Assembly (NCBI RefSeq): GCF_007049795.1
Contig: NZ_SCFY01000006.1
Span: 157,535-221,534 of the forward strand
DNA: 64,000 bases
DNA from: Ectopseudomonas mendocina
GTDB taxonomy: Bacteria > Pseudomonadota > Gammaproteobacteria > Pseudomonadales > Pseudomonadaceae
Direction: 5' to 3'
Position numbers and translations under genes: made by a program. Below are positions 17,245 through 26,349 of this stretch, one piece after another (position 1 is the stretch's first letter; each line of letters starts with the position of its first letter). Under the pieces are notes generated by a model that made no database searches, was not told where the DNA came from, and saw only the letters and a program-made list of their open reading frames with translations.

Positions 17245-19524
17245 TCAGGCCTGGATATTGGACGCCGGATTGATCACCCGGCCCAGGCCGAGATTGCGCA
17301 ACGCCAGGTGCAGGGTGCTGTAGATCAGGTGCGGGTTGTCCATGCTCATCACCTGGCCCAACAGTTCCTTGGCCTTGCTCTGGGTGACCTGCCGCAGTAG
17401 CCATTTCACCTTGGGCAGGTTGGTGGCGTTCATCGACAGCGAATCGAAGCCCATGGCCAGCAGCAGCACGGCCGCCGCCGGATCCCCGGCCATCTCGCCG
17501 CAGATGCTCACCGGCTTGCCTTCGAGATGCGCGTCGTTGACCACCTTCTGCAGCGCCTGCAGCACCGCCGGATGGAGGAAGTCGTAGAGATCGGCCACAC
17601 GCGGGTTGTTACGATCCACCGCCAACAGGTACTGGGTCAGGTCATTGGAACCCACCGAGAGGAAATCCACCTGCCGCGCCAGCTCGCGGGTCTGGTACAC
17701 CGCTGCGGGAATTTCAATCATCAGGCCGATGGGCGGCAGCGGTACATCGGTGCCTTCGTCACGCACCTCGCCCCAGGCTCTGTGGATCAGGTGCAACGCC
17801 TCTTCCAACTCCTGAATGCCGGAAATCATCGGCAGCAGGATGCGCAGATTATTCAGCCCCTCGCTGGCCTTGAGCATGGCGCGGGTCTGCACCAGAAAGA
17901 TTTCCGGATGGTCGAGCGTGACGCGGATACCGCGCCAGCCGAGGAAGGGGTTCTCTTCCTTGATCGGGAAATAGGACAGCGCCTTGTCACCACCGATATC
18001 CAGGGTGCGCATCGTCACCGGCAGCGGGTGGAAGGCCTGCAACTGTTCGCGGTAGGTAGCAAGCTGCTCCTTCTCGCTGGGGAAGCGCTCGTTGATCATG
18101 AACGGCACTTCGGTGCGATACAGGCCGACACCCTCGGCACCACGCTGCTGGGCACGGGCCACGTCGGCGAGCAGGCCGGTGTTGACCCACAGAGGCATGC
18201 GATGGCCATCGAGCGTTTCGCAGGGTAACGCACGCAGGGCGTCGAGGCCCTCGGTGAGCTGGCGCTCCTCCTCGACCACATCGGCGTACTGCTTGCTCAG
18301 CAGCTCGCTGGGGTTGGTGAAGACTTCGCCGTGGTAGCCGTCGACAATCAGTTTGATGCCGTCGATCTTCGAATACGGCAGGTCGACCACGCCCATCACC
18401 GTGGGAATACCCATGGCGCGGGCGAAGATCGCCACATGGGAGTTGCCCGAACCGGTTACCGAGATCAGACCGACCAGCTTGCCTTCCGGGACTTCGCCAA
18501 GCATCGCCGGCGAAAGCTCCTCACTGACCAGAATGGTGTTGTCGGGATAGACCAGCGAGGTCTTGCGCTCTTCCTGCAGGTAGGCCAGCAGGCGGCGGCC
18601 CAAGTCGCGCACATCGCTGGCGCGCTCGCGCAGGTAAGCATCATCCATCAATTCGAAGCGCTTGACGTGGTCGAGCACCACCTGGCGCAAGGCGCCCTGC
18701 GCCCACTGGCCGGTGCGGATGATCTTGCGCACCTCGTTACCCAGTGCGGCGTCCTCGAGCATCATCAGGTAAACGTCGAATAGCGCGCGCTCTTCCTTGC
18801 GCAGTTGGGTGGCGAGCTTCTCGGACAGCTCCTGCATGTCCTCGCGCACCCAACCCAGCGCCTTGTCGAACAGTTCCAGTTCGGCGGCGATGTCATCGAC
18901 GCTTCGGTCTGGAACTACATTGAGATCGGCCGGGGGCAGCACCACGACAGCGGTTCCGACCGCTGCCCCCGGCGCACCCGGCACGCCGACGAACTTGGCC
19001 TCCTGCACGCCTTTGCCCTGGCGCCCCAGGCCACGAATCGAACCGGTCGCCTCGGCATGGGCGATGACCCCGGCGAGCTGCGCGCTCATGGTGACCAGGA
19101 AGGCTTCTTCGCCCTCGTCGAACTGGCGACGCTCCTTCTGCTGCACGACGAGCACGCCCATCACGCGGCGGTGGTGGATGATCGGTGCACCGAGGAAGGA
19201 TGCATAGCGCTCCTCGCCGGTCTCGGCGAAGTAGCGATAGCGCGGGTGGCCTGCGGCATCTTCGAGGTTCAGGGGTTCCTCGCGGCTACCGACCAGGCCG
19301 ACCAGACCCTCGCTGGGCGCCATGCTGACCTTACCGATGGAGCGCTTGTTGAGGCCGTCGGTGGCCATCAATACGAAACGGTTACTTTCCGGATCGAGCA
19401 GGTAGACCGAGCAGACCTGACTGCCCATCGCCTCCTTCACCCGTTGCACAATGATCGTCAATGCCGCCTTGAGATCCTTGGCGGCATTCACTTCCTGGAC
19501 GATCTTGCGCAGCGTATTGAGCAT
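17245..19524 (-). CDS. ptsP: Phosphoenolpyruvate-protein phosphotransferase PtsP (enzyme I-Ntr)
   Basis: First phosphotransfer protein of the nitrogen PTS: takes phosphate from PEP and passes it to NPr (PtsO) and then EIIA-Ntr, a regulatory chain. Residues about 1-160 form a GAF domain that senses nitrogen status (glutamine and 2-oxoglutarate in E. coli). From 180 follows the enzyme I fold, with active-site H363 in GSGNSHVAIFARAMG, and the PEP-binding barrel with LYRTEVPFM and SICGEMAGDP. The 759-residue length matches the family. It lies 18 bases downstream of rppH, and the rppH-ptsP operon is conserved in gammaproteobacteria. Confidence 0.96.
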   Translation of the reverse strand: MLNTLRKIVQEVNAAKDLKAALTIIVQRVKEAMGSQVCSVYLLDPESNRFVLMATDGLNKRSIGKVSMAPSEGLVGLVGSREEPLNLEDAAGHPRYRYFAETGEERYASFLGAPIIHHRRVMGVLVVQQKERRQFDEGEEAFLVTMSAQLAGVIAHAEATGSIRGLGRQGKGVQEAKFVGVPGAPGAAVGTAVVVLPPADLNVVPDRSVDDIAAELELFDKALGWVREDMQELSEKLATQLRKEERALFDVYLMMLEDAALGNEVRKIIRTGQWAQGALRQVVLDHVKRFELMDDAYLRERASDVRDLGRRLLAYLQEERKTSLVYPDNTILVSEELSPAMLGEVPEGKLVGLISVTGSGNSHVAIFARAMGIPTVMGVVDLPYSKIDGIKLIVDGYHGEVFTNPSELLSKQYADVVEEERQLTEGLDALRALPCETLDGHRMPLWVNTGLLADVARAQQRGAEGVGLYRTEVPFMINERFPSEKEQLATYREQLQAFHPLPVTMRTLDIGGDKALSYFPIKEENPFLGWRGIRVTLDHPEIFLVQTRAMLKASEGLNNLRILLPMISGIQELEEALHLIHRAWGEVRDEGTDVPLPPIGLMIEIPAAVYQTRELARQVDFLSVGSNDLTQYLLAVDRNNPRVADLYDFLHPAVLQALQKVVNDAHLEGKPVSICGEMAGDPAAAVLLLAMGFDSLSMNATNLPKVKWLLRQVTQSKAKELLGQVMSMDNPHLIYSTLHLALRNLGLGRVINPASNIQA

Positions 19525-19542
19525 GCTCGATTGGGGTCCGTA

Positions 19543-20022
19543 TCAGTCGCGCACTATCAGGCGCGGGGCGAGTTCCTTGAGCGCACGGCGATACACCTCG
19601 CGCTTGAATGTGACCACCTGACCCAGCGGGTACCAGTAACTGACCCAGCGCCAACCATCGAATTCGGGCTTGCCGGTCAGGTCCATGCGTACGCGGTCTT
19701 CAGCTCCGGTCAGACGCAGCAGAAACCACTTCTGCTTCTGTCCGATGCACAGCGGCTGGCTGTGCGTGCGCACCAGACGCTGCGGCAAACGATAACGCAA
19801 CCAGCCTCGGGTGCAGGCGAGGATATTCACATCCTGCTCTTCGAGGCCAACCTCTTCATTCAGTTCACGGTAAAGCGCCTCTTCCGGCGATTCACGATCA
19901 TTAATGCCGCCCTGGGGAAACTGCCACGCATCCTGGTTGATACGCCTGGCCCAGAGCACCTGGCCGAAATCATTGGTCAGGATGATGCCGACATTCGGGC
20001 GGAAACCATCAGAATCGATCAC
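19543..20022 (-). CDS. rppH: RNA pyrophosphohydrolase
   Basis: Nudix enzyme that removes pyrophosphate from the 5' end of triphosphorylated mRNA and so triggers RNase E decay. The Nudix box is [20 protein letters not shown] (from about residue 38) and continues with VGL. The 159-residue length equals other Pseudomonas RppH proteins only if translation starts at GTG 20022 ([12 protein letters not shown]); GAGG lies upstream. The frame stays open far beyond, but those residues are not family-like. First gene of the rppH-ptsP operon. Confidence 0.94.
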   Translation of the reverse strand: MIDSDGFRPNVGIILTNDFGQVLWARRINQDAWQFPQGGINDRESPEEALYRELNEEVGLEEQDVNILACTRGWLRYRLPQRLVRTHSQPLCIGQKQKWFLLRLTGAEDRVRMDLTGKPEFDGWRWVSYWYPLGQVVTFKREVYRRALKELAPRLIVRD

Positions 20023-20166
20023 GGCAAGCAACCTCGTACACGCAAGTTCCGGCATTGTTCCACAAAGCCGGCGACAGCAGCAACGCGGGTTTAGGTGCAG
20101 TTTGAAACCCCCGGCAAAGCGGCTATTCTGGCGCGCCTCCCCTTTCCACAGAACAGGTAACGAACC

Positions 20167-20820
20167 GTGCGCTTGGCCCTTTTCGATCTCGACAACACCC
20201 TGCTGGCTGGCGACAGCGACCACAGCTGGGGCGAATTCGTCTGCCAGCGCGGCCTGGTCGACGCAGCCGAGTACCTCGCGCGCAACGATGCCTTCTATGC
20301 CGATTACTGTGCCGGCAAACTGGACGTAGTGGCCTATCAGAATTTCAGCCAGGCCATTCTCGGCCGCCACGATATGGCGCAACTCGCGCAGTGGCACCGC
20401 GAGTTCATGGCCGAGGTGATCGAGCCGATCATTCTGGCCAAGGGCGAGGCACTGCTGACCGAGCACCGCGCCGCAGGTGACAAGCTGGTGATCATCACCG
20501 CCACCAACCGTTTCGTCACCGCGCCCATCGCCGAACGCCTGGGCGTGGAGACGCTGATCGCTACCGAATGCGGCATGCAGGACGGCCGCTATACCGGGCA
20601 GATCACCGGCACGCCGTGCTACCAGGACGGCAAGGTGACGCGGCTGAACGAGTGGCTGGCAGAGACGGGGTACAACCTCGACGGGGCCTACTTCTATAGC
20701 GACTCACGCAATGACCTGCCGCTGCTCGAAGCGGTGGCCAATCCCGTGGCAGTCGACCCGGACGACGTGCTGCGCGCCACCGCCACCGAACGCGGCTGGC
20801 CGGTGATCTCGCTGCGTTGA
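20167..20820 (+). CDS. HAD-IB family phosphatase, candidate histidinol-phosphate phosphatase
   Basis: A 217-residue SerB-like HAD hydrolase. Motif I is FDLDNTLL (nucleophile Asp at residue 7), motif II is IITATN near 98-103, motif III includes the Lys of GKVTRL, and motif IV is [11 protein letters not shown] near 178. It begins with GTG 20167 after a weak AGGTAA. It is divergent from rppH, as is P. aeruginosa PA0335, which I recall being reported as a histidinol-phosphate phosphatase. That would fit this genome, whose hisB is the short dehydratase-only form. The HAD class is certain; the substrate is inference. Confidence 0.85.
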   Translation: MRLALFDLDNTLLAGDSDHSWGEFVCQRGLVDAAEYLARNDAFYADYCAGKLDVVAYQNFSQAILGRHDMAQLAQWHREFMAEVIEPIILAKGEALLTEHRAAGDKLVIITATNRFVTAPIAERLGVETLIATECGMQDGRYTGQITGTPCYQDGKVTRLNEWLAETGYNLDGAYFYSDSRNDLPLLEAVANPVAVDPDDVLRATATERGWPVISLR

Positions 20821-20828
20821 GCGCCACC

Positions 20829-20871
20829 GCCCTACGTAGGGCGGTCTCGCGAGCGAAGCGAGCAGCCCGCC
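20829..20871. repeat. Short palindromic intergenic repeat
   Basis: CCTACGTAGG followed by GGCGG...CTCGCGAGCGAAGCGAG...CCGCC makes nested dyads between convergent genes. It shares the GTAGGGCGG core with the longer repeat at 21337. Confidence 0.5.
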
Positions 20872-20878
20872 GACCTGC

Positions 20879-21319
20879 TCAAGCCGGCTTGGCGCCCATC
20901 AACGCCATGATGGCGATCAGCAGTACCAGAATCAGCCCGGCATAGATCAGGCACAGACGCTTCAACGCTGTTGGCGCTGGCGCATCACCCAGCGCACGCC
21001 AGACGGCCAGGCGACCGGCCAGCAGCAAACCCAGCAGCATCATCAGCGCATAGAGAATGCTGCCCAGCAGCAGCCAGGTCTGCCCCAGCGGCCAGCCGGC
21101 GGTGTCCACCAGCCAGTAGCCAGTGACCGGCAGGCTCAGCGCCAGCACGGCGAATGCTGGGAAGCTGAACAGCAGGGTCACGCGCAGTTTGCGCGCCAGC
21201 ACGGCGGCATCGCCACCGCGCTGCGCCTTGAACAGCATGAATCCGTGGGCGATCAGGCCCAGCAGCAACAACACGCCTGGGGCGCTGTGGAGAATACGAA
21301 CCAGCAAATAGTGTTCCAT
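20879..21319 (-). CDS. DUF2269-like small integral membrane protein
   Basis: A 146-residue protein with four clear hydrophobic segments (about 11-30, 48-68, 80-105, 120-140). The N-terminal EHYLLVRILHSAPGVLLL resembles DUF2269 proteins. AAGGAAG precedes the ATG at 21319 by six bases. It is flanked by intergenic repeats on both sides and stands apart from ilvA. No function is known for the family. Confidence 0.7.
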   Translation of the reverse strand: MEHYLLVRILHSAPGVLLLLGLIAHGFMLFKAQRGGDAAVLARKLRVTLLFSFPAFAVLALSLPVTGYWLVDTAGWPLGQTWLLLGSILYALMMLLGLLLAGRLAVWRALGDAPAPTALKRLCLIYAGLILVLLIAIMALMGAKPA

Positions 21320-21336
21320 CGAGACTTCCTTTTTAG

Positions 21337-21388
21337 GTAGGGCGGGTGTAACCCGCCAACGCGCTCTGGCGGGTTACACCCGCCCTAC
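21337..21388. repeat. Perfect 21-bp inverted repeat (GTAGGGCGGGT family)
   Basis: GTAGGGCGGGTGTAACCCGCC (first 20 bases shown in family form elsewhere) at 21337-21357 is matched perfectly by its complement at 21368-21388 with a ten-base loop. It lies between ilvA (ends 21402) and the promoter side of the DUF2269 gene. Similar arms occur at 39389 and 53542. Confidence 0.85.
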
Positions 21389-21401
21389 GAGCTCGAAGGC
21401 A

Positions 21402-22916
21402 TCAGCCCAGAAACAGCTTGTAGGCCGGATTCTCGCTTTCATCCCAGTAGGGATAACCGATGGCGTCCAGCGCCGCCGGCACCAGATGGCGTTCGTCCGC
21501 TGGCACCTGCAGGGCGGCCAGCACGCGGCCATCGGCAGCGCCGTGGTTGCGGTAGTGGAACATCGAGATGTTCCAGCGCCCACCCAGCTTCTGCAGGAAG
21601 TTGAACAGTGCACCCGGCCGCTCAGGGAATTCGAAGCGCAGCACCATCTCGTCATCGACGCCAGCAGCATGGCCACCGACCATGTGGCGGATATGCAGCT
21701 TGGCCAGTTCGTTATCGGTCAGGTCCAACACCGGGAAGCCCTGCGCACGCAGGCCTTCGACCAGCGCCTGGCGCGGGTCATTCTCCGGATGGGTCTGCAC
21801 ACCGACGAAGATGTGCGCTTCGCGATCAGTGTGATAGCGATAGTTGAACTCGGTGATCTGGCGCTTGCCAACCGCCTCGCAGAAGGCCTTGAAGCTGCCC
21901 GGCTGCTCGGGGATGGTCACGGCGATGATCGCCTCGCGCTTCTCGCCCAGCTCGGCGCGCTCGGCGACGTGGCGCAGGCGGTCGAAGTTGACGTTGGCGC
22001 CGGAATCGATGCCCACCAGCACCTGGCCGGCGACGCCTTCGCGCTCGACGTACTTCTTGATCCCGGCCACGGCCAGGGCGCCGGCCGGCTCGGTGATCGA
22101 GCGGGTGTCGTCGTAGATGTCCTTGATCGCCGCGCAGATCTCGTCGGTGCTGACGCTGATCACCTCGTCGACGTGATCCTTGCAGATATCGAAGGTGTGC
22201 TGACCGATCTGCGCCACGGCCACGCCATCGGCGAACAGCCCCACTGTCGGCAACACCACGCGCTCGCCAGCGGCCATGGCGGCCTGCAGGCAATTGGAGT
22301 CGTCTGGCTCGACGCCGATCACCTTCACTTCCGGGCGCAGGTACTTGATGTAGGCGGCGATGCCGGCGATCAGGCCGCCGCCGCCGACCGGGACGAATAC
22401 CGCATCGAGACGGCCCTGGTGCTGACGCAGGATCTCCATCGCCACCGTGCCCTGCCCGGCGATCACCAGTGGATCGTCGTAGGGATGGATGTAGGTGTAG
22501 CCCTTCTCCTCGACCAATTTGAGCGAATGGGCCAGCGCCTCGGGGAAGGCGTCGCCATGCAGCACCACCTTGCCGCCACGGGAGCGCACGCCCTGCACCT
22601 TCAGCTCGGGCGTGGTGCGCGGCATGACGATGGTCGCCTTCACGCCCATGTGCTTGGCGGCCAGCGCCAGGCCCTGGGCATGGTTGCCGGCCGAGGCGGT
22701 GACCACGCCACGGGCCAGTTCTTCGGCGGAAAGCTGCGCCAGCTTGTTGTAGGCGCCACGAATCTTGAACGAGTACACCGGCTGCAGATCTTCTCGCTTG
22801 AGCAGAATCTGATTGCCCAGGCGCTCGCTGAGCTGACGGGCGGGTTGCAGCGGGGTTTCCACGGCGACGTCGTAGACGCGCGAGGTGAGGGTCTTCTTCA
22901 CGTACTGTTCGAGCAT
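21402..22916 (-). CDS. ilvA: Threonine ammonia-lyase, biosynthetic
   Basis: PLP enzyme converting threonine to 2-oxobutyrate, the committed step of isoleucine synthesis. The PLP lysine is in SFKIRGAYNKL near residue 58, and the glycine loop VPVGGGGLIAGI lies near 185. The C-terminal third holds two ACT-like regulatory subdomains (about 330-410 and 425-500), the form inhibited by isoleucine. At 504 residues it is the long biosynthetic form, not the short catabolic TdcB. It is divergent from rpiA, the order found throughout Pseudomonas. Confidence 0.95.
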   Translation of the reverse strand: MLEQYVKKTLTSRVYDVAVETPLQPARQLSERLGNQILLKREDLQPVYSFKIRGAYNKLAQLSAEELARGVVTASAGNHAQGLALAAKHMGVKATIVMPRTTPELKVQGVRSRGGKVVLHGDAFPEALAHSLKLVEEKGYTYIHPYDDPLVIAGQGTVAMEILRQHQGRLDAVFVPVGGGGLIAGIAAYIKYLRPEVKVIGVEPDDSNCLQAAMAAGERVVLPTVGLFADGVAVAQIGQHTFDICKDHVDEVISVSTDEICAAIKDIYDDTRSITEPAGALAVAGIKKYVEREGVAGQVLVGIDSGANVNFDRLRHVAERAELGEKREAIIAVTIPEQPGSFKAFCEAVGKRQITEFNYRYHTDREAHIFVGVQTHPENDPRQALVEGLRAQGFPVLDLTDNELAKLHIRHMVGGHAAGVDDEMVLRFEFPERPGALFNFLQKLGGRWNISMFHYRNHGAADGRVLAALQVPADERHLVPAALDAIGYPYWDESENPAYKLFLG

Positions 22917-23039
22917 GGCGATTTCGCTGGCGTTCGGGCTTGGAAGGGGCTGCCGAGTCTACCCCAGCGGCGCGCCGGGCGACCATACGAAACGCGGGGT
23001 TTTGCCGAGCGGATGCCCCGTCTGCGCGCCACTTGCGGC

Positions 23040-23045
23040 TATAAT
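23040..23045 (+). promoter_or_regulatory. Possible -10 box of rpiA
   Basis: TATAAT lies 42 bases before the rpiA ATG in the ilvA-rpiA divergent gap. No convincing -35 hexamer stands 16-18 bases upstream, so this is a suggestion only. Confidence 0.35.
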
Positions 23046-23086
23046 TCGCGCCTCTTTTCCCTACACCCTGCAGGCGCACACCCGCG

Positions 23087-23758
23087 ATGAACCAGGATCA
23101 GCTGAAACAAGCCGTGGCCCAGGCCGCCGTCGACACCATCCTTCCCCGCCTCGACAGCAAGAGCATCGTCGGCGTTGGCACCGGCTCCACCGCCAACTTC
23201 TTCATCGACGCGCTGGCCAAGCACAAGCTGGAATTCGACGGCGCCGTGGCCAGCTCCGAAGCCACCGCTGCACGTCTGAAGGGCCACGGCATCCCGGTGT
23301 ACGACCTCAACAGCGTCAGCGAGCTGGAGTTCTACGTCGACGGCGCCGACGAGAGCGACGAGCACCTGAATCTGATCAAGGGCGGCGGCGCGGCCCTGAC
23401 CCGCGAGAAGATCGTCGCGGCCGTGGCGCGTACCTTCATCTGCATCGCCGACGCCAGCAAGCTGGTGCCGGTGCTGGGCGAATTCCCGCTGCCGGTGGAA
23501 GTCATCCCCATGGCCCGCAGCCATGTGGCCCGCGAGCTGGTGAAACTGGGCGGCGACCCGGTGTACCGCGAAGGCGTGCTGACCGACAACGGCAATATCA
23601 TCCTCGATGTGCACAACATGGCCATCACCGACCCGGTGAAACTGGAAGCGGATATCAACGCCATCGTCGGCGTGGTCACCAACGGCCTGTTCGCCGCCCG
23701 CCCGGCCGACCTGCTGCTGCTCGGCACCGCCGAAGGCGTGAAAACGCTCAAGCGCTGA
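23087..23758 (+). CDS. rpiA: Ribose-5-phosphate isomerase A
   Basis: Interconverts ribose-5-phosphate and ribulose-5-phosphate in the non-oxidative pentose phosphate pathway. The 223-residue protein has the phosphate loop [13 protein letters not shown] near residue 30, the [19 protein letters not shown] active-site region (catalytic Asp and Glu, Lys) near 84-102, and the C-terminal [19 protein letters not shown] strand. There is no obvious Shine-Dalgarno before ATG 23087. A GC-rich hairpin without T-run follows the stop (23765-23786). The 235-base gap to the next gene shows no other feature. Confidence 0.96.
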   Translation: MNQDQLKQAVAQAAVDTILPRLDSKSIVGVGTGSTANFFIDALAKHKLEFDGAVASSEATAARLKGHGIPVYDLNSVSELEFYVDGADESDEHLNLIKGGGAALTREKIVAAVARTFICIADASKLVPVLGEFPLPVEVIPMARSHVARELVKLGGDPVYREGVLTDNGNIILDVHNMAITDPVKLEADINAIVGVVTNGLFAARPADLLLLGTAEGVKTLKR

Positions 23759-23995
23759 GCACCTGAGGGCGGCCCCGCGCCGCCCTCGCTCAAGCACCAA
23801 TTTGCACCAGGCAAGCACGACGGCGTCACATATTCGTGCACAGCAAATGCCAAGCACTCTTGATTTTCAATGAAGTATTACAAAGACGCGACACTTCTCC
23901 CAATGCCGGGCGTCACCTCCCTGTAATGCCCCATTTAAGGCCCACATCCTGCTCTGACCCACACGCCACATAACAAACACCATCAGGAGCATGAT

Positions 23996-25948
23996 GTGAT
24001 AAAACCCCTCATCTTGGGCATGGGCCTTGCCGGCACTCTGTTGTCGCCATTGGCCATGGCTTACCAGTACGGCGAATACGCCGGCGTCACCGTCGACACG
24101 CTGATCAACGACTACCCTGGCCGCTATCGCGGTACCGCCAACTTCGCAGGCGCTACCGACTGGATGGAGCAACGCCTTTCGGCGGCCGGCTACAACACCT
24201 CACGCCAGGACTTCACCTGGGCGGGTAATCGCAGCTCGCAGAACGTCATCGTCGAGGCGAGCGGCGTGACCGGCAGGAATCTGGTGGTCGGCGCCCACTT
24301 CGACACCTTCTTCGGCCGCCCCACCCTGCAGGGCCTGGACGACAATGCCTCCGGCGCGGGCGTGCTGACGGAAATAGCCCGCAACCTGGCCGGTCTGTCG
24401 TTCGAAGACGGCGTGACCTTCATCGGCTTCGGCGCCGAGGAGGAAGGCCTGCGCGGTTCACGCGCCTACGTTGCTGCACTCGATGCAGAGGCACGGGCGA
24501 ATCTGATCGGGATGATCAACATCGACAGCCTGGTCACTGGCGACATGATGTACGCCCACGCCGGCTCCGACAGCACGGCCGCGCCGGAGCTGGCCTCGTT
24601 GCGCGAACACACCTTGCGCATCGCCGAGGAGCTGGGCATCGACCTGCACACCAACCCTGGCCTCAACCCCGGCTATCCGGCGGGCACAGGCTGTTGCAGC
24701 GACGGTGAAAGCTTCGAGAACCTGGGCATTCCGGTGCTATTCGTGGAAGCCACGAACTGGGACATCGGCGCGCTCGACGGTTACGACCAGACCACCAACC
24801 CTGCCATTCCAGGCGGCCAGACCTGGCACAACCCGGCACTCGACAACGAAGCGGTGCTGGTCGGTGCCCTGGGCGAAGAGCGCATCGCCCAGCGCCTGCG
24901 TGACTATTCGCGCCTGCTGACCCGCCTGGTACTGGAGGCCACCAATACCGATCTGCGCTACGCGGCGCAGTCTGGTGGGGCCATGCTCGGTACCCTGGAA
25001 GACACCCTGAAGCGGCAAAAGCAGACTCATCAATACCTGCTGGAGCGCCGTTGGCAAACACTGCGCGCCAGCCCGCGCGAAGTCGGCAGCGGCGACGCCA
25101 GTATCGGTATCGAGGGCCAGATCACGCCCAAGGGCGGCATAGACAGCGAACCAGAGCAGCGCTCGCAGCAGGCGACCGTCTACCTGTTTGGCGACAAGCA
25201 ACTGAACGAGTGGCTGAATGTCGGCGCCGGCCTGAGCTTCAGCCGTGGCAAGGACGACCTCGAAAACGGCGGCAACGTGGACAGCAACACCTGGCAGGCA
25301 GGCCTCTATGCCCTTCTTGGCAATGCCGGGCCGCTATGGCTGAATGCCGACCTGAGCGTCGGGCGTACCAGCTTCGATCTGGATCGCTCAGTGTTCATCC
25401 AGGGTAATGCCGGCGGCCCCGTACTGCTCGACCACCGATTCTCCAGCAACACCGAAGCCACCTTCCTAGGAGGGAGCCTGCTCGGTGGCTATGAATGGCA
25501 GCTTGGCAATTGGCGCACCGGCCCGCAATTGGGTATCGACTACCGCCAGTACAAGGTCGATGGTTTCAGCGAGAAGTCATCCCTGCGCACAGCCCTGCGC
25601 TTCGATGACGAGCGCTTCGACTCGCTGGAGCTCAGCCTCGGCTGGCAAGTACAGGGCAGCCTCGCCCTGGATAACGGCATGCACCTGCAACCCTACGCCA
25701 GCCTGGCCTGGGTCGAAGAGCTGGGTGACGGTTTAAGCGACGACTTCCTACTGACCAGTCAGGCAGATGGATCGATACGCCGCACCATTAATACCTATGA
25801 CAACGACAAGCACTTCGCCCGTGGTCGTCTTGGTGCCCAGTTGGCCGTTAACGATGCCTTCGCTATTTACCTCGAGGGGGGTGGTCGCCTGCAGCATAGT
25901 GACGGCAACCAGGCCAGCTACAACCTCGGCCTGCAATACCAGTTCTGA
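23996..25948 (+). CDS. aaaA: Autotransporter aminopeptidase (M28 family), AaaA type
   Basis: A 650-residue surface protein. Residues 1-22 are a signal peptide ending LAMA. Residues about 30-320 are an M28 zinc aminopeptidase with ligands visible at H101 (GAHFDT), D116 (LDDNASG), E148-E149 (GAEEEG), D177 (NIDS) and H278 (TWHNP). After a helical linker (about 325-370), the rest is a beta-barrel autotransporter domain ending in Phe (LQYQF). P. aeruginosa AaaA (PA0328) has this architecture and length and removes N-terminal arginine from peptides at the cell surface. It also sits near rpiA. GTG 23996 is the start: AGGAG is seven bases upstream, and the overlapping ATG codons run into TGA. Arginine specificity is inferred by homology. 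Confidence 0.9.
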   Translation: MIKPLILGMGLAGTLLSPLAMAYQYGEYAGVTVDTLINDYPGRYRGTANFAGATDWMEQRLSAAGYNTSRQDFTWAGNRSSQNVIVEASGVTGRNLVVGAHFDTFFGRPTLQGLDDNASGAGVLTEIARNLAGLSFEDGVTFIGFGAEEEGLRGSRAYVAALDAEARANLIGMINIDSLVTGDMMYAHAGSDSTAAPELASLREHTLRIAEELGIDLHTNPGLNPGYPAGTGCCSDGESFENLGIPVLFVEATNWDIGALDGYDQTTNPAIPGGQTWHNPALDNEAVLVGALGEERIAQRLRDYSRLLTRLVLEATNTDLRYAAQSGGAMLGTLEDTLKRQKQTHQYLLERRWQTLRASPREVGSGDASIGIEGQITPKGGIDSEPEQRSQQATVYLFGDKQLNEWLNVGAGLSFSRGKDDLENGGNVDSNTWQAGLYALLGNAGPLWLNADLSVGRTSFDLDRSVFIQGNAGGPVLLDHRFSSNTEATFLGGSLLGGYEWQLGNWRTGPQLGIDYRQYKVDGFSEKSSLRTALRFDDERFDSLELSLGWQVQGSLALDNGMHLQPYASLAWVEELGDGLSDDFLLTSQADGSIRRTINTYDNDKHFARGRLGAQLAVNDAFAIYLEGGGRLQHSDGNQASYNLGLQYQF

Positions 25949-25961
25949 GGCCTTGTACCAG

Positions 25962-25990
25962 AAGGCCGGAAGCAGTATTTCCGGCCTTAT
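25962..25990. terminator. Terminator hairpin between aaaA and the DUF3703 gene
   Basis: AAGGCCGGAA and TTCCGGCCTT make a perfect 10-bp stem with a seven-base loop between two convergent genes. T-runs are short on both sides. Confidence 0.65.
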
Positions 25991-25993
25991 CTC

Positions 25994-26338
25994 TCAGCGT
26001 TCCGGTGCCAGCAATACCTGCAGCTCCTCGGAAACCGGCATCGGCACGAAGGCACTCACCCGGGCCCGCCCGGTATTACCTATCGGCACCCAGATGCGCG
26101 AGAACAACAGCGCCGCCAGGATTCGCGGAATCTGCCCCAGTACCTCGCGTAGATCACCCAACTGCCAGCCTGCCTGCAGCATCAGCCAGTGCGAACGCGC
26201 ATGCAGCCACGGGCGCCGCTGCGTGAGGATGTGCGCACGCTCCAGCCAGACCAGTGCAGCGGCACTGTGGCGAGCCCGAAGTTCGTGTTGCGCCTGAGCG
26301 AAGGCCTCTTCGATGGCCACTTGCAGTTCCATGTTCAT
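25994..26338 (-). CDS. DUF3703 protein of the cadmium resistance operon
   Basis: A 114-residue soluble, probably helical protein. ATG 26338 is preferred because GGAAGG lies six bases upstream; the open frame continues back into cadA. It follows the cadA stop by 11 bases and is surely co-transcribed with it. DUF3703 genes are often found beside cadA/cadR or czc genes in Pseudomonas, so a metal-linked role is likely but unproven. The motif ALVWLERAHILTQRRPWLHA resembles a TPR-like helix pair, with histidines that could bind metal. Confidence 0.75.
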   Translation of the reverse strand: MNMELQVAIEEAFAQAQHELRARHSAAALVWLERAHILTQRRPWLHARSHWLMLQAGWQLGDLREVLGQIPRILAALLFSRIWVPIGNTGRARVSAFVPMPVSEELQVLLAPER

Positions 26339-26349
26339 ATCGCCTTCCT

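Noticed and set aside
17245..19524. Sugar-PTS enzyme I (ptsI) as identity of the PEP phosphotransferase
   Set aside because: The N-terminal GAF domain and pairing with rppH identify PtsP.
21486..23090. A 534-codon plus-strand frame opposite ilvA
   Set aside because: Shadow of ilvA in high-GC DNA. Composition is His/Asp/Gln/Leu-rich without motifs.
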